Assembly (NCBI GenBank): GCA_032209605.1
Contig: JASFXZ010000009.1
Location: forward strand, 19,951,553 to 20,015,552
Reading direction: 5' to 3'
DNA length: 64,000 bases
From: Mactromeris polynyma
Taxonomy: Eukaryota; Mollusca; Bivalvia; Venerida; Mactridae
Shown: in pieces, positions 11,979 to 23,088 of the stretch
Numbering within the stretch: the stretch's first letter is position 1
How the letters are laid out: each line of letters opens with the position of its first letter
Notes under the pieces: generated by a model
Told to the model about the DNA's origin: nothing
The model's database searches: none
The model's input: only the letters and a program-made list of their open reading frames with translations
Translations under genes and position numbers: made by a program

Positions 11979-14900
11979 ATGCAATTACACAGTAATATGT
12001 CTTTATATGTTTCCATTCGATGTTTACAATCATTTTCAGCTGTTTTCATCATTCTCGCATTGGCTTACTTGTATCCTGTATCAAGTTGGCCTACTCGAGC
12101 GGTGAATTGTGAATCCTACACATATACTGATATTGTCCAACGAGAACAATATTGTCGGGAAAGTTACTATGATGGATCATTACTTGAACTTATAAGCCAG
12201 CTCACCAACAAAAACTGGACTGGTGCTGAACTACGTGCAGGTTTTGAGCAAGTGTGCTCGTAAGTATATTTAACTAGTAATGTGAAATACTCCTACCAGT
12301 CACACTAATGATGTGTGATACTCCTACCAGTCACACTAATGATGTGTGATACTCCTACTAGTCACACTAATGATGTGTGATACTCCTACCAGTCACCCTA
12401 ATGATGTATAATACTCCTACCAGTCACACTAATGATGTGTGATACTCCTACTAGTCACACTAATGATGTGTAATACTCCTACCAGTCACACTAATGATGT
12501 GTAATACTCCTACCAGTCACACTAATGATGTGTGATACTCCTACCATTCACATTATTGGTGTGTGATACTGCTACCAGTCACACTAATGATGTGTAATAC
12601 TCCTACCAGTCACACTAATGATGTGTGATACTCCTACCAGTCACACTAATGATGTGTGATACTCCTACCAGTCACACTAGTGGTGTGTGATACTCCTACC
12701 AGTCACAGAGGTGGTGTGTGATACTCCTACCAGTCACACTAGTGATGTGTGATACTCCTACCAGTCACAGAGGTGATGTGTGATACTCCTACCAGTCACC
12801 CTAATGATGTGTGATACTCCTACCAATCACACTAGTGATGTGTGATACTCCTACCAGTCACAGAGGTGGTGTGTGATACTCCTACCAGTCACAGAGGTGG
12901 TGTGTGATACTCCTACCAGTCACACTAGTGATGTGTGATACTCCTACCAGTCACAGACGTGATGTGTGATACTCCTACCAGTCACAGAGGTGGTGTATGA
13001 TACTCCTACCAGTCACAGAGGTGGTGTATGATACTCCTACCAGTCACAGAGGTGGTGTGTGATACTCATACCAGTCACACTAGTGATGTGTGATACTCCT
13101 ACCAGTCACAGAGGTGGTGTGTGATACTCCTACCAGTCACACTAGTGATGTGTGATACTCATACCAGTCACACTAGTTATGTGTGATACTCCTACCAGTC
13201 ACAGAGGTGGTGTGTGATACTCCTACCAGTCACACTAGTGATTTGTGATACTCCTACCAGTCACAGAGGTGGTGTGTGATACTCCTACCAGTCACAGAGG
13301 TGGTGTGTGATACTCCTACCAGTCACAGAGGTGGTGTGTGATACTCCTACCAGTCACAGAGGTGGTGTGTGATACTCCTTCCTGTCACACTAGTGATGTG
13401 TGATACTCCTACCAGTCACAGAGGTGGTGTGTGATACTCCTACCAGTCACACTAGTGATGTGTGATACTCCTACCAGTCACAGAGGTGGTGTGTGATACT
13501 CCTTCCAGTCACACTAGTGATGTGTGATACTCCTACCAGTCACAGAGGTGGTGTGTGATACTCCTACCAGTCACACTAGTGGTGTGTGATACTCCTACCA
13601 GAATAGCTGATAGATCAGCGAGTCAAACTAGTGATGTGTGTGATAGCCCACAATGTCACACTAGTGGTGGGTGTGATAACCAGCACTGTCACTCTTGTTG
13701 TGTGTGTGATAGCCCACACTAGTGGTATGTATGTTAGCCTACTCTGTCTCACAAGAGGCGTGTGTTACTCCTACCAATCACACCTGTCGGGTGTAAGATA
13801 GCCCACACTGTCACAATAGTGGTATGTGTGATAGCCCACACTGTCACACTAGTGGAGTGTCAGATAGCCCACAGAGTCACACTAGTGGTGTGTCTGATAG
13901 CCCACACTGTCACACTAGTGGTGTGTCTGATAGCATACACTGTCACACTAGTGGTGTGTCTGATAGCCTACACTGTCACACTAGTGGTGTGTCTGATAGC
14001 CCACACTGTCACGCTAGTGGTGTGTCTGATAGCCTACACTGTCACAATAGTGGAGTGTCAGATAGCCCACAGAGTCACACTAGTGGTGTGTCTGTTAGCC
14101 CACACTGTCACACTAGTGGTGTGTCTGATATCCAAACCTGTCACACTAGTGGTGTGTCTGATAGCCTACACTGTCACACTAGTGGAGTGTCAGATAGCCC
14201 ACAGAGTCACACTAGTGGTTTGTCTGTTAGCCCACACTGTCACACTAGTGGTGTGTCTGATATCCAAACCTGTCACACTAGTGGTGTGTCTGATATCCCA
14301 ACCTGTCACACTCGTGGCATGTCTGAAAGCCCACATATTTACACGCGTTGTGTGTCTCATAGCTCACTCAGTCACACTATTGTTGTGTGTAATACCCTAC
14401 CCAGTAAAACCAGATAATTCATCATCAAGTCATATAAGTGATGTCCCCTTCCAGTCACACTAGTGGTGTCTCATGCCCCACCCAGTCACATTAATCTGAC
14501 ATCGGGCAATCCAGTCCTGGCACCGGTTTCTGTCAATGTAACTATGACTACATGTAGTACAATTTAAGCGACTTTGGCATGTCATGGCCCGGCTGAGAAT
14601 CGAAGCCGAGAACTACTCTGGTAATTGGATGCTATATTGGTACAAATATAGTTCTAGTATACTATATAAAACCTCCTCTATACATATGTTTCGGCATCAT
14701 TGATATTTCCCTTTTGAATGTATGTATCTCTCATTTGAACAGATTTGGTGTAACCTCTTGTTTGTTCCGGTCGTTTCATATGTTATTCTAACACTATTAC
14801 TACATTGTATATATTTCTTTATATGTTAATGTAGTTTGAAAGCACCATCGGCATTAGTGAATTATGTAAACTGTACCAGCCAACTTGCACATGAATGTCC

Positions 14901-17272
14901 CAACCTGAGGAGTGATGTAATTACCGCAATTCAGAGGAAAGTTGGTGTATTTTGTAACAGTAGTGACGTGGCATCCTGGCTATTGGAAGGTTTGTTTCGT
15001 TTTGGTATATTTAGTTTAAACCCATATACAATAAAACTGTTTGGGACTGTCTTGATACATGACCGATGTCGCTTTGATGTTTTAAATTAACATAATAAAA
15101 CAGCATGGACTATCTTGATACATGACCGATATCGCTTAGGAAAGCATCTTACAACGTACTCATAATAGTCCTGTAGAAAGGCTACCTTGGTAACTAACCA
15201 GTATTTGCACTTAACCTAAAAGTTTATGATCGAACTTCCCTTGTTTGCAGAAAAGAAAGAAATGGTTAAATGGTAGTATTTCGCCCCTTCACATATACAT
15301 GTTTTGGCCTGTAACTTGGACGTAACGATGGAATCATAATTATATAGGGCCCAAACATTTATTTGTTTGTCGTTTCAGCGTTAGCCTTGGTCAAAAAGTT
15401 GGATGCAGTGTGCCTGGGTGAAGTACGGAGTCATCCCAACCCAGATTGTGGTGTTAGAGCGATGAATGAACTTCCTTCTCCCGTCATGAACGCCACACTC
15501 CACAGCATTCTGGCGACATCCGGAGAGTATGAATTTATATAATTTGTAAAACGTATGAGGAAAATTAGTTTGACCTTCAAAATTATAATTTCCCTGTTTC
15601 TCGACATATGACCAGTGTCAGCTGCAATATAATGCACCAATCTGGTAAGATTTATTGGTCAATTTATGCTATTATGTAGTTACAATATAAAATGGATTGT
15701 CCTTTTACGGTGGTTCGGGGTTGTTATCTCTTCATGCTAGTAATTTGTTATGTAATATGTACGAGCGTGATAAGGTGATGCTTCGAAGAGTACTATATTA
15801 GATTAAACTTATTTATTTTACATCAAGTTTGAAACAAGCTGTCGACAAAAAAACTAATAACAAAAACTCTGGATGACTGCTTCATGTGTTACTCACCAAC
15901 ACTTGCAAATTTTGAATTTTGAAGTTCGTAATCAAACTCAGCCAAATGGGTATCGAACTCCCTTGACGTGAAAACCATGAATTCGAATCCCGCTTTTTGC
16001 GAGATATCTCCGAGAACTGCACAACCCTTTAATCAGACGCGAGTGTTGGTTCCCAACTCAGGTAGCATTAATCGAGAGTAATTAATATAAGTTGTAAACT
16101 TGCCTCACAATCGTTATGAACATTTTTTGTAATGGGGCCGAAGTTACTGAGAGCGGGACTGACTGATACGGATTGCTTACTTAGTATACTAGTATATTTA
16201 CTGTGTTTATTTTATTTTGTACATAATGGTTGATAGGTTTTGTGGATTAATTACTGTCCAGTGAGTCAATTTATATATACATGTTGGAAATCATTTACCA
16301 TATAGCGGTTATGTGCGAGGTCAGCCACCTGTTAAATCAATATAATCCCCCAGTAGTTCCAAGGCAGTTTATTGCTATGCAGTTATTATTTCTATTTATG
16401 TTTTTGATGAATATTAAATTCCCATTTTCCCATGTTCTGCTCATTGACTTGATATAATATCGGAGTCCGTGTTCTTTCCTCTCCTGTTCGATATATGACC
16501 ACTGGGTTTCCCTGTGGTGTATTCCATCCATCCGTTCCGTTCATTTTCCACCTTTTTGGCTCCAGCAATTCTCCATGGTTGTGTTTTTGCTTGTCAGCTA
16601 GATATTCCCCATTCCCATAGATATATATATGCCCATACACCTCATTAATCCCTAATGTTTCATATGCCGATGTTTCCCTGTGATCAGTGTGGGGGAGGCA
16701 TTGTCTTGTACATGTGGCGTTCCATTTAACAAGTTAATTCTCCTTTAAGTCTCATGAACAGTCAGGGTCCTATTGTAACATTTCCACCTAATAGGGTGGA
16801 GGATGAAACATGTGCCCCTTTTAGTCTACAGCTCTGGTAGGATAACATTATCATTCATTGGATCTCGAGCGGATGACGTAATCAAACCTCGTGACCAGGT
16901 TAGGACAATGATGTTCGGGAATGCTAACAATCCGTGCGTTTTTGCGCATGAATTGCTTAACACCAGTCATTCAAATAGTTGACAATAACACTCACTTAAC
17001 CGACGACAACCAATCCTCACCTTTTATTGTGTTTTTTTCCATTCAGGGCTTTCCGTCAGTACTATAGGTGTACTAGGACGTCATTGATGAACCTGCAATT
17101 TAGTACTGATTCACAGTGTACGATCTCGTGGCAAGAAGTATCATTCGGCTCTGCCTTGTTCAACCTCGGCAGGATCACTGTAGGTTTTGGTCTTCCAGAA
17201 GATGTGATGACAACTATTCTCCAAGATCTCCGAGATCTCCAAGATCTCCGAGATCTCCAAATTCTCAAATGA
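11979..17272 (+). CDS. S1: secreted ten-cysteine protein, 269 aa, four exons
   Basis: Exons 11979-12259, 14835-14989, 15379-15526 and 17047-17272 (810 nt with stop). Donors are GTAAGT, GTTTGT and GTATGA. Acceptors end GTAG, TTTCAG and ATTCAG. Phases 2, 1 and 2 join without a stop. The start chosen is the first ATG; a second lies at residue 7. Residues about 16-36 form a hydrophobic signal peptide. The mature part has ten cysteines (44, 59, 93, 107, 115, 134, 157, 169, 203, 219) and four N-glycosylation sequons (79, 106, 135, 183), all kept in S2, so it is probably a disulfide-bonded secreted glycoprotein. The C-terminus is a short DLRDLQ repeat from tandem 9/18-bp units. I do not recognise the family and give no function. 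The gene model is firm because both copies keep frame, splice sites and exon lengths. Confidence 0.8.
12285..13600. repeat. 31-bp minisatellite in S1 intron 1
   Basis: More than forty units of 31 bp around TGATACTCCTACCAGTCACA. Variants alternate in blocks: CTAATGATGTG first, then CTAGTGATGTG mixed with GAGGTGGTGTG. Many units contain an inverted pair such as CACAC and GTGTG that could form small hairpins. Confidence 0.95.
13640..14480. repeat. 33-bp minisatellite in S1 intron 1
   Basis: Roughly twenty units of 33 bp around TGTGTCTGATAGCCCACACT followed by GTCACACTAGTGG. It is related to the adjacent 31-bp array by the shared CACACTAGTG core. Because 33 is a multiple of three, it leaves long frames on the plus strand that are not genes. 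Confidence 0.95.
14490..14640 (-). mobile_element. probable SINE relic
   Basis: On the minus strand there is a B-box-like GGCTTCGATTCTC followed by a tail with GGTGCCAGGA and GGATTGCCCGATGTCAG, a layout I associate with tRNA-derived invertebrate SINEs. The A box is not clear. The same relic is at about 40335-40480. Confidence 0.4.
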
Positions 17273-17624
17273 TCTTAACATGGATATTTGGATTACAATG
17301 TAAAGAAATATTCTTTATGTAAACAGATTATGAGCATATTCCTATCTTTTCTTGTCACTGTATACAGTAACCATGCAACCACATTCATGTATGTGCTGAT
17401 GCAAATGACTTGTTTCTAAATACCACAAGCAATTATCATACTAGTGAAATACGATGGAGAAAAATATTCAACTATACTTATATTTCCATTACACTTTGCT
17501 ACGTAAAACATATGACCGGCCAATGCAATGTAACACTGACTGCAACAATGGTTATCTAACCCCAACTCAAACCTAAAACTTCGGCTCCACCCACTTTGAA
17601 CAATCCCAATATAATTTAAATGTC

Positions 17625-17630
17625 AATAAA
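17625..17630 (+). promoter_or_regulatory. candidate S1 polyadenylation signal
   Basis: The first AATAAA downstream of the S1 stop, about 350 bases beyond it, conserved in S2. Position and strand fit, but no cDNA evidence is visible. Confidence 0.4.
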
Positions 17631-17639
17631 ACATCACGC

Positions 17640-18500
17640 CAGTAAAATCCGAAAGTATAATCTTTTTCAGAAATTATATTTATTTTGTAAATTGGAATTG
17701 ATTATATGCTGTACTGTTTATATGGCTGTACATGTTAAGGCCGGTAGCATATACTATACTGCTGTCGGCATACACAAAGTTCATAGCTCAAAGAACCGAT
17801 TACCATTGACACTTAGCCAGTGTGTACGAGCGTATAACGGAGAGAAAGATACATGCGCGTTATAAATATATACACATATATTATATATACATAGACACAG
17901 ATACATATATCTTAGATCCATATATTATATACACAAAAAAGTAGAAACACATGGAATATAGGTTCTGTACAGTTGTCGATGTGACCGCTTACTTTTAGCA
18001 TTCGTGCCATTGGGTCCCAGATATGATGTCTGTGTAGTGTCATTGTTTTTCGAAGGTTATTGTTTCGCCTATAGATGTAATCATCTCTACACCCACGACA
18101 AAGCATTATGTAGACCATGTTTCTACATCACAACTAATGTCTTCGTTGAATGTTACTCTTGTCCGAGTTTTGATGTGAATGTTTCTCCCTCAACTAAATA
18201 CGCGCATAATCCACAATTAGGTCGGTTACATAGGGAAACTTTGGGTGTGTTATTGTTTTCAGAAATCTGGCTTTATATTTAATTATAACATATTCCCATC
18301 TACTTTGTTTGGGAAGAATCTTCGTTATAAGTCCGTGTGGTGCTGGATGTGTAGAGAATGGTCACATTTTAAATAAAGATACAATGTCATTATACAGACG
18401 TAAGCGGTGAGTTGATTATTCCAAGAAGAGATAATGTTCTCAATTAAACATCTATAGATCTACGCTATATTGAATCAGAAATGTGTAGTAAATCAATCAT
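17640..18500. other. intergenic between S1 and the convergent gene
   Basis: AT-rich spacer between convergent genes. Frames at 17620-17865 and 18004-18282 lack recognisable features; their conservation in unit 2 reflects recent duplication. Confidence 0.4.
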
Positions 18501-18504
18501 CATG

Positions 18505-19569
18505 TTAATGGTTTCCAATATACTTTGTGAGATTGAACAGTATTTGATCCATAGGACTCGGCTCATACAGACTGACACCTGAAAAAAAACCAATTGAAGT
18601 TATGTGTAAACATTGTAAAATTGGTCAGCCTTGTACATTGAGTACATACTTTGCATTTATATCATTTATGAAATTACTGACAATATTGTACCATTATACA
18701 GTCCAGTTTTGGACTAACCGCCATGGCCGCTTAGTTCTTACATACAAAAAAGCCAGCACTGCCGAAAAAAATGTCCGCTCCATATATCTTCCTTTGCCAA
18801 CTGCTCTTCGTATTCAAGAAGGTTTAAAGAGTGATACATATATATTATTTTCATTTTGTACATGAATATTTCTTTCTTGCCGAGATGATGCTGGACTAAG
18901 CAAGAAATATCTTTAAAAAAGGTGGTCGGCGCAATTTGAAGGTCAAGATTTGTTATGCAACATACAAAATTTCGAGATGTTATGATTGCTGGTCACTCCA
19001 GTTCCAAAATGGAGTTCGGTAAATTAACCGAAATTCAGTAGATTTCGGTAAGGTAACGTACCCTTAATCGAACGGTTAACCAATCCGCGTCAAGGTTACA
19101 AACCTTGTTTGGCTAAAGAAAATTGCTACGGTGGTTCTAGACTAGGTTTCAACAATACTGGATGAAGTCAATTAAACGAATTAGGTTCAGATGAGACAGG
19201 TACATCTTAATTTTAATCACTGCGACCAATACAAACCTTTTTTATACACCACCGAATTTTAAAATTATAGGAAAATCAACATTCAACTCGAACCAGATTG
19301 TATCTATCGACTTTGCACATTGTCAACAGTTTCCCGGAACACAAATGCCTGTCCCAATTAAGCTATGACTTTAATCGAAACAGAATTCGTAAATATATGG
19401 GATCATTTACTGTCAAGACGTATCTCTCTTACCAACACCCAGCTCTCTGCCATTATTTGATATCTTCCAATATGTTTGGTTCTGTTCCCAGTTCTCGGAA
19501 ACACCATTGATAGAATCAACAAAGTATCCGGGTCCTCTCGGAACATCGGGGTAGTAGGTAAAAGTAAAT
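18505..19569 (-). pseudogene. IF1: intrinsic-factor/transcobalamin-like gene, 5'-truncated (last two exons)
   Basis: Two minus-strand exons: 19433-19569 (137 nt, acceptor CTTTTCAG, donor GTAAGA) and 18505-18578 (74 nt, acceptor TTTTTTTCAG, ends in TAA). They encode the second half of a DUF4430-type domain, as in the C-terminal domain of transcobalamin and gastric intrinsic factor: a PGYFVDSINGVS turn, then TYW, then the closing strand GVSLYEPSPMDQILFNLT. In vitamin B12 carriers this domain contributes to cobalamin binding; whether this short invertebrate form binds a corrin is not known. Frames and sites are intact, but unit 1 stops at 19851, inside the next intron, so the linker and first domain exon seen in the other copies are missing. 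Probably a truncated duplicate. Confidence 0.7.
18880..19130 (-). repeat. dispersed repeat X, minus orientation
   Basis: Reverse complement of 11030-11280, lying in the intron between the two IF1 exons. Confidence 0.7.
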
Positions 19570-19851
19570 CTGAAAAGTACGAATACACCATCTCATTCCC
19601 ATTGAATCCTCCGTAATGAATATTTATTCCTGTTATTCATTCCTTTTCAAAATATTAATTTTACAATCTCATAAGGAGATAGTATGGTCACAATTTTCAG
19701 ACAGAATGTAGAACACCAATATACTGATACATCTAAAATAAACGCAGTCACATCAAATAAACTACTTGAAACTAGTTTATGTTTGCAACATGCTTCGAAT
19801 GATTTCTTATTTAATGAAAATGAATAGGGTGGTGTGATGCCAAAGTGAACT

Positions 19852-19949
19852 AATAATGGATTAGTTTCTTTGAACAAATTTGAAAGGGGACCACCCAATG
19901 AGGATTCTATGAAGTTTGATCAAAATTGGCCAAGCTAGATACATAGGAA
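19852..19949. other. junction between duplicated units
   Basis: About 98 bases not shared with the other units at this position. They separate the truncated MITE end (GATGCCAAAGTGAACT, ending 19851) from the SINE that starts unit 2. The stretch around GGGGACCACCCAATGAGGATT looks like a fragment of another dispersed repeat, not recognised further. Confidence 0.5.
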
Positions 19950-20175
19950 GTCTCCCGTGGCCTAGTGGTCGAAGGTTCGCATCGCGGTAGGGGTCCGTTC
20001 TGATATGGCCAGTTGGTGAGCCGCCAGCTAGTTAAATAATGGTTACCGTGTGCCTACCTGCCTGATGCCTGGCATTAAAGGATATGGATCGGGAAGTTAA
20101 TGTGCTACAGAAAGTAGGTGTCTCACAAGTCAGAAATGGCTGGTCCTTTCAGTAGGAGTGACACTATAATAAAAC
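19950..20175 (+). mobile_element. tRNA-derived SINE, copy 2 with internal deletion
   Basis: Same SINE as at 4290, but 28 bases between A and B boxes (the anticodon-like arm) are missing. The deletion lies between two short GGT repeats. A and B boxes remain, now abnormally close, so internal promoter activity is doubtful. Confidence 0.7.
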
Positions 20176-22803
20176 AACACTTTACTTATAGCGAATACAC
20201 CACACCATTACAATGTACTTAGTATACTTATATAAGTCACGCCTTTGGCCACAAAAACGTGTTGTGTCGATTCAATTCCCTACTCATTATATTGTATCAA
20301 TAAAGACTGACATTTGTTCATTACTGAAGGATCGATTAAAGACTGGCATGTGTTCATTACTGAAGGGTCGATGGAAAACGATGCTTGAACAGACTCACTT
20401 TGTATCGGCGAAAAGTATGTCTGTCACAAATAAAGGTTGTGAATGAGGTGTTCCCTGTAACAACTTAATCTCTCGTTAAATAAAATAATGAAACAAACTA
20501 ACGACACGTATCAATGTAGAATTCGTATCATAATGTGCAAAGGTCAATAAAGATGAATGAAGCCATTGAACAAGACATGACACACATAGTGCTGTTAGAT
20601 TGACTGCGAACAGGTGTATGGACTCTCAGGACCAATCCATGCCAATTAAGGTAAGGAAATAAGGAAAGCTATAACTGCTGTTTGAATTCCTTTTCTATCA
20701 AATCACAACCACGGGTCTTACGGACAAACACGAACATTTCAATACACCTATTTTGAAATGTAATGGTCCAAGTAATGTATACATACGTTCGAGTTTAATA
20801 AACAAAGAGATATGATTTACAGGAATGTTATCCTATACACATACTTGAAGAATAATTTGATAGTGCCACTCTTCCCTAACATTTCAAATTCGTAGTCATT
20901 ATTAGACTTTGTACGCAGTTCAATACGTTTTTCATTATTTTCAACCAAACCTTTATAGCTAAAAGACAGCCACATCCTACGTTTTGTTTTCTTGCACATT
21001 TTAGATTTCTAGATAAATGATATAATGAATACATTAAATGCACAGGTTTTAAATGTTAATTGAGCGGAGACAGATGTTGAATATTTATTGGGCGATCTTG
21101 TGCACCAGGTGCCTTTGTTCGATCATTAAAGCAGCCAGTTGCTTTGGTTAATAATGCAAATACCTAATCAATTGTAATGATCATTATAAGTTTGCAAACA
21201 TAAAAAGTAATAATAGAAAGATGTAATAAAATTGAGCAAGCGTTGAATGTAGAGTTAACATGCAGTATATATATTCTTTATTTCAGTCTTATCTATGTAC
21301 AGTACAACATAATACAAAAACAATATATTAACTACACAAAAGTACATAGCCATTCTGAATAGAACTATAAGAGACTATTATTATTAATTAATATCACATT
21401 CGATTCAACAATATTTACAAGATAAAACTGAGGATCAGTGACTATTTGTAGATTAAAAATGTAATAAAACAGAAAACAATATGATACTGATGTACAAAAA
21501 GGGCGCAAATACGCATCTAAAAATAGTATTAGAAAAACAGTTATCAGCCTCGATCAGATCGAGAGTGAACTAATTAGCAGCTGATTCTCAGAATATGTAA
21601 AATTTGCAACAATAGTAGTAAGAAAATGTTGAACATTATTTACACATATTAAAGATACGTCTTTGTAAAAGCATGCTATCTTCTGTAATCTGTGGATAGT
21701 CACAGTTGAATTGTTACTGTCGCTGTACAGTTATAATTGCTGAGATGACCAGCTGAAGTGTACTGTGTTTTGTAATAGTCGATACAATTGAAATGTAACT
21801 GTAATTGACCATCAAGTCAATGTAATCATATTGTACTTTGCTATTGAACGTAATTGGTGGATGTAATAGCCCTCGAAACATTTCAAGTAATTTGTAATTA
21901 ATTAGTCCCATGTTAAACCTTGGTTAATGAATTCTCAAACTTAAATATTGCTATAAGCAATACATGATCGACATGATCAACTCAAATAGTTATCAAGTTT
22001 GGCTGAACTTTTTATCGGAAAATGAATGAATAAAGTTATTTTAAATTAGTTTCTACACTTATCGTCAATTAAGATCCTTGTATGGATAAACATATATATT
22101 GTGAATGGGATATCGACTATTTTGAAAAAAAGACTTGTTAATTATGCGGGTATCTAGTTAAGTCACCAGACAATCACGTAAAAGGGACGCAAAATACTAA
22201 CACAAATGATGTGTCTGACTAAATGTATACAAGCATACTTTTCTTAACAATACAAATATTGGTATTGTTAAAAATTTAAGTTAAAATGTTTAATATTTCA
22301 AAATTATTAGACATGTTTTTACAAAATTTGCATTACTAACTTAAAGTATGTTTTGAGTTTATACTATATCTGATCGAATCACAAAATGTTGTCCATTGTG
22401 ACAATTCATGTACGTATCCAGTAAATATTAACAAATATAGGGAACGTAAACTCTCGCGAACGTTGCAGCCTTTACGACAAAGAAAAATGAGCGAAGTTAC
22501 CACGCTCATCGCAATCAGTCCAATCAGCGACCGCTTTTCAACCGTCTATATCGTACATATAACGTTCATGATGTTCACGTGGTCTTAGTCGGATAGACAG
22601 TATTGTTGCATTGTCTATACGATAAATAGTGTATAGAATAATAGACGTATAGACAATACCACTCGTTGTTTATCCCATACGTTTCAAACGATAGGCCAAT
22701 TAATGTTCCTTATTGGTATAGGTTAGATGCACGCTGACCGCAATCCGCCCAATCTGCGGCCTCCATTTAAACTGTCTATATCGTCTATACATGGAGGCAC
22801 TTC
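20176..22803. other. no supported gene (unit 2 copy of 4546-7165)
   Basis: Matches unit 1 with scattered substitutions. Nothing further is seen apart from the frame at 20817-20999. Confidence 0.5.
20817..20999 (-). CDS. possible terminal exon, unidentified (unit 2 copy)
   Basis: Counterpart of 5185-5367 with the same acceptor-like ATTTATCTAG and one residue change. Open in both units, but no upstream exon is known, so support is weak. Confidence 0.2.
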   Translation of the reverse strand: MCKKTKRRMWLSFSYKGLVENNEKRIELRTKSNNDYEFEMLGKSGTIKLFFKYVYRITFL

Positions 22804-23088
22804 GATCACCAACTATAGTGACTATGGTGACTATGGTTGATGATAAAATTCAGTCTGGTCTGGTTACCTCTTCGAAATTGGAGGTTTGAATACTATATAG
22901 AGGTGTTCCGAACATTAACTGTGGTTCAACCACCGATTTAGTACGGTTTGGTAGTCGATATTCGGAAGACTTCTATAGGGTTTTCAACCCTCCAAATTCT
23001 AAGAGTGACCAGAGTAACTAGACCACAGATGAACTAGATTGAATTTTATCATCAACCATAGTCACCATAGTTACTATAGTTGGTGATC
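22804..23088. mobile_element. foldback MITE, copy 2
   Basis: Unit 2 copy of the palindromic element at 7166-7451, beginning GATCACCAACTATAGTGAC and ending with its inverse. A few indels lie in the loop half. Confidence 0.7.

Larger units (their letters stand above)
4290..19851. repeat. tandem segmental duplication, unit 1
   Basis: From the first base of the SINE to a point inside a MITE terminus, this block is repeated at 19950-45788, where an 11-kb transposon interrupts it. Matches are near-identical over long stretches; about 355 bases after the S1 stop show four substitutions. Small indels distinguish the units: a 53-bp repeat with two versus three copies, and roughly 60 bases present near 9570-9640 but missing near 25250. 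The unit holds gene S1 and two exons of the intrinsic-factor-like gene. An assembly that placed two haplotypes in tandem would look similar. Confidence 0.85.

Noticed and set aside
12285..13600. CRISPR-like array of 31-bp repeats.
   Set aside because: Units are head-to-tail with no unique spacers, inside a eukaryotic intron.
13762..14463. A 233-codon plus-strand frame with strongly repetitive protein (also frames at 13824, 39893 and 39960).
   Set aside because: It is produced by the 33-bp minisatellite, whose unit is a multiple of three, inside intron 1 of S1/S2. Two frames are open at once, and the copy in unit 2 differs in length.
18004..18282. Cys-rich 92-codon plus-strand frame conserved in unit 2.
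   Set aside because: Conservation follows from the recent duplication; in unit 2 a base change (TTA to TAA near 44151) shortens it. No splice or start context.
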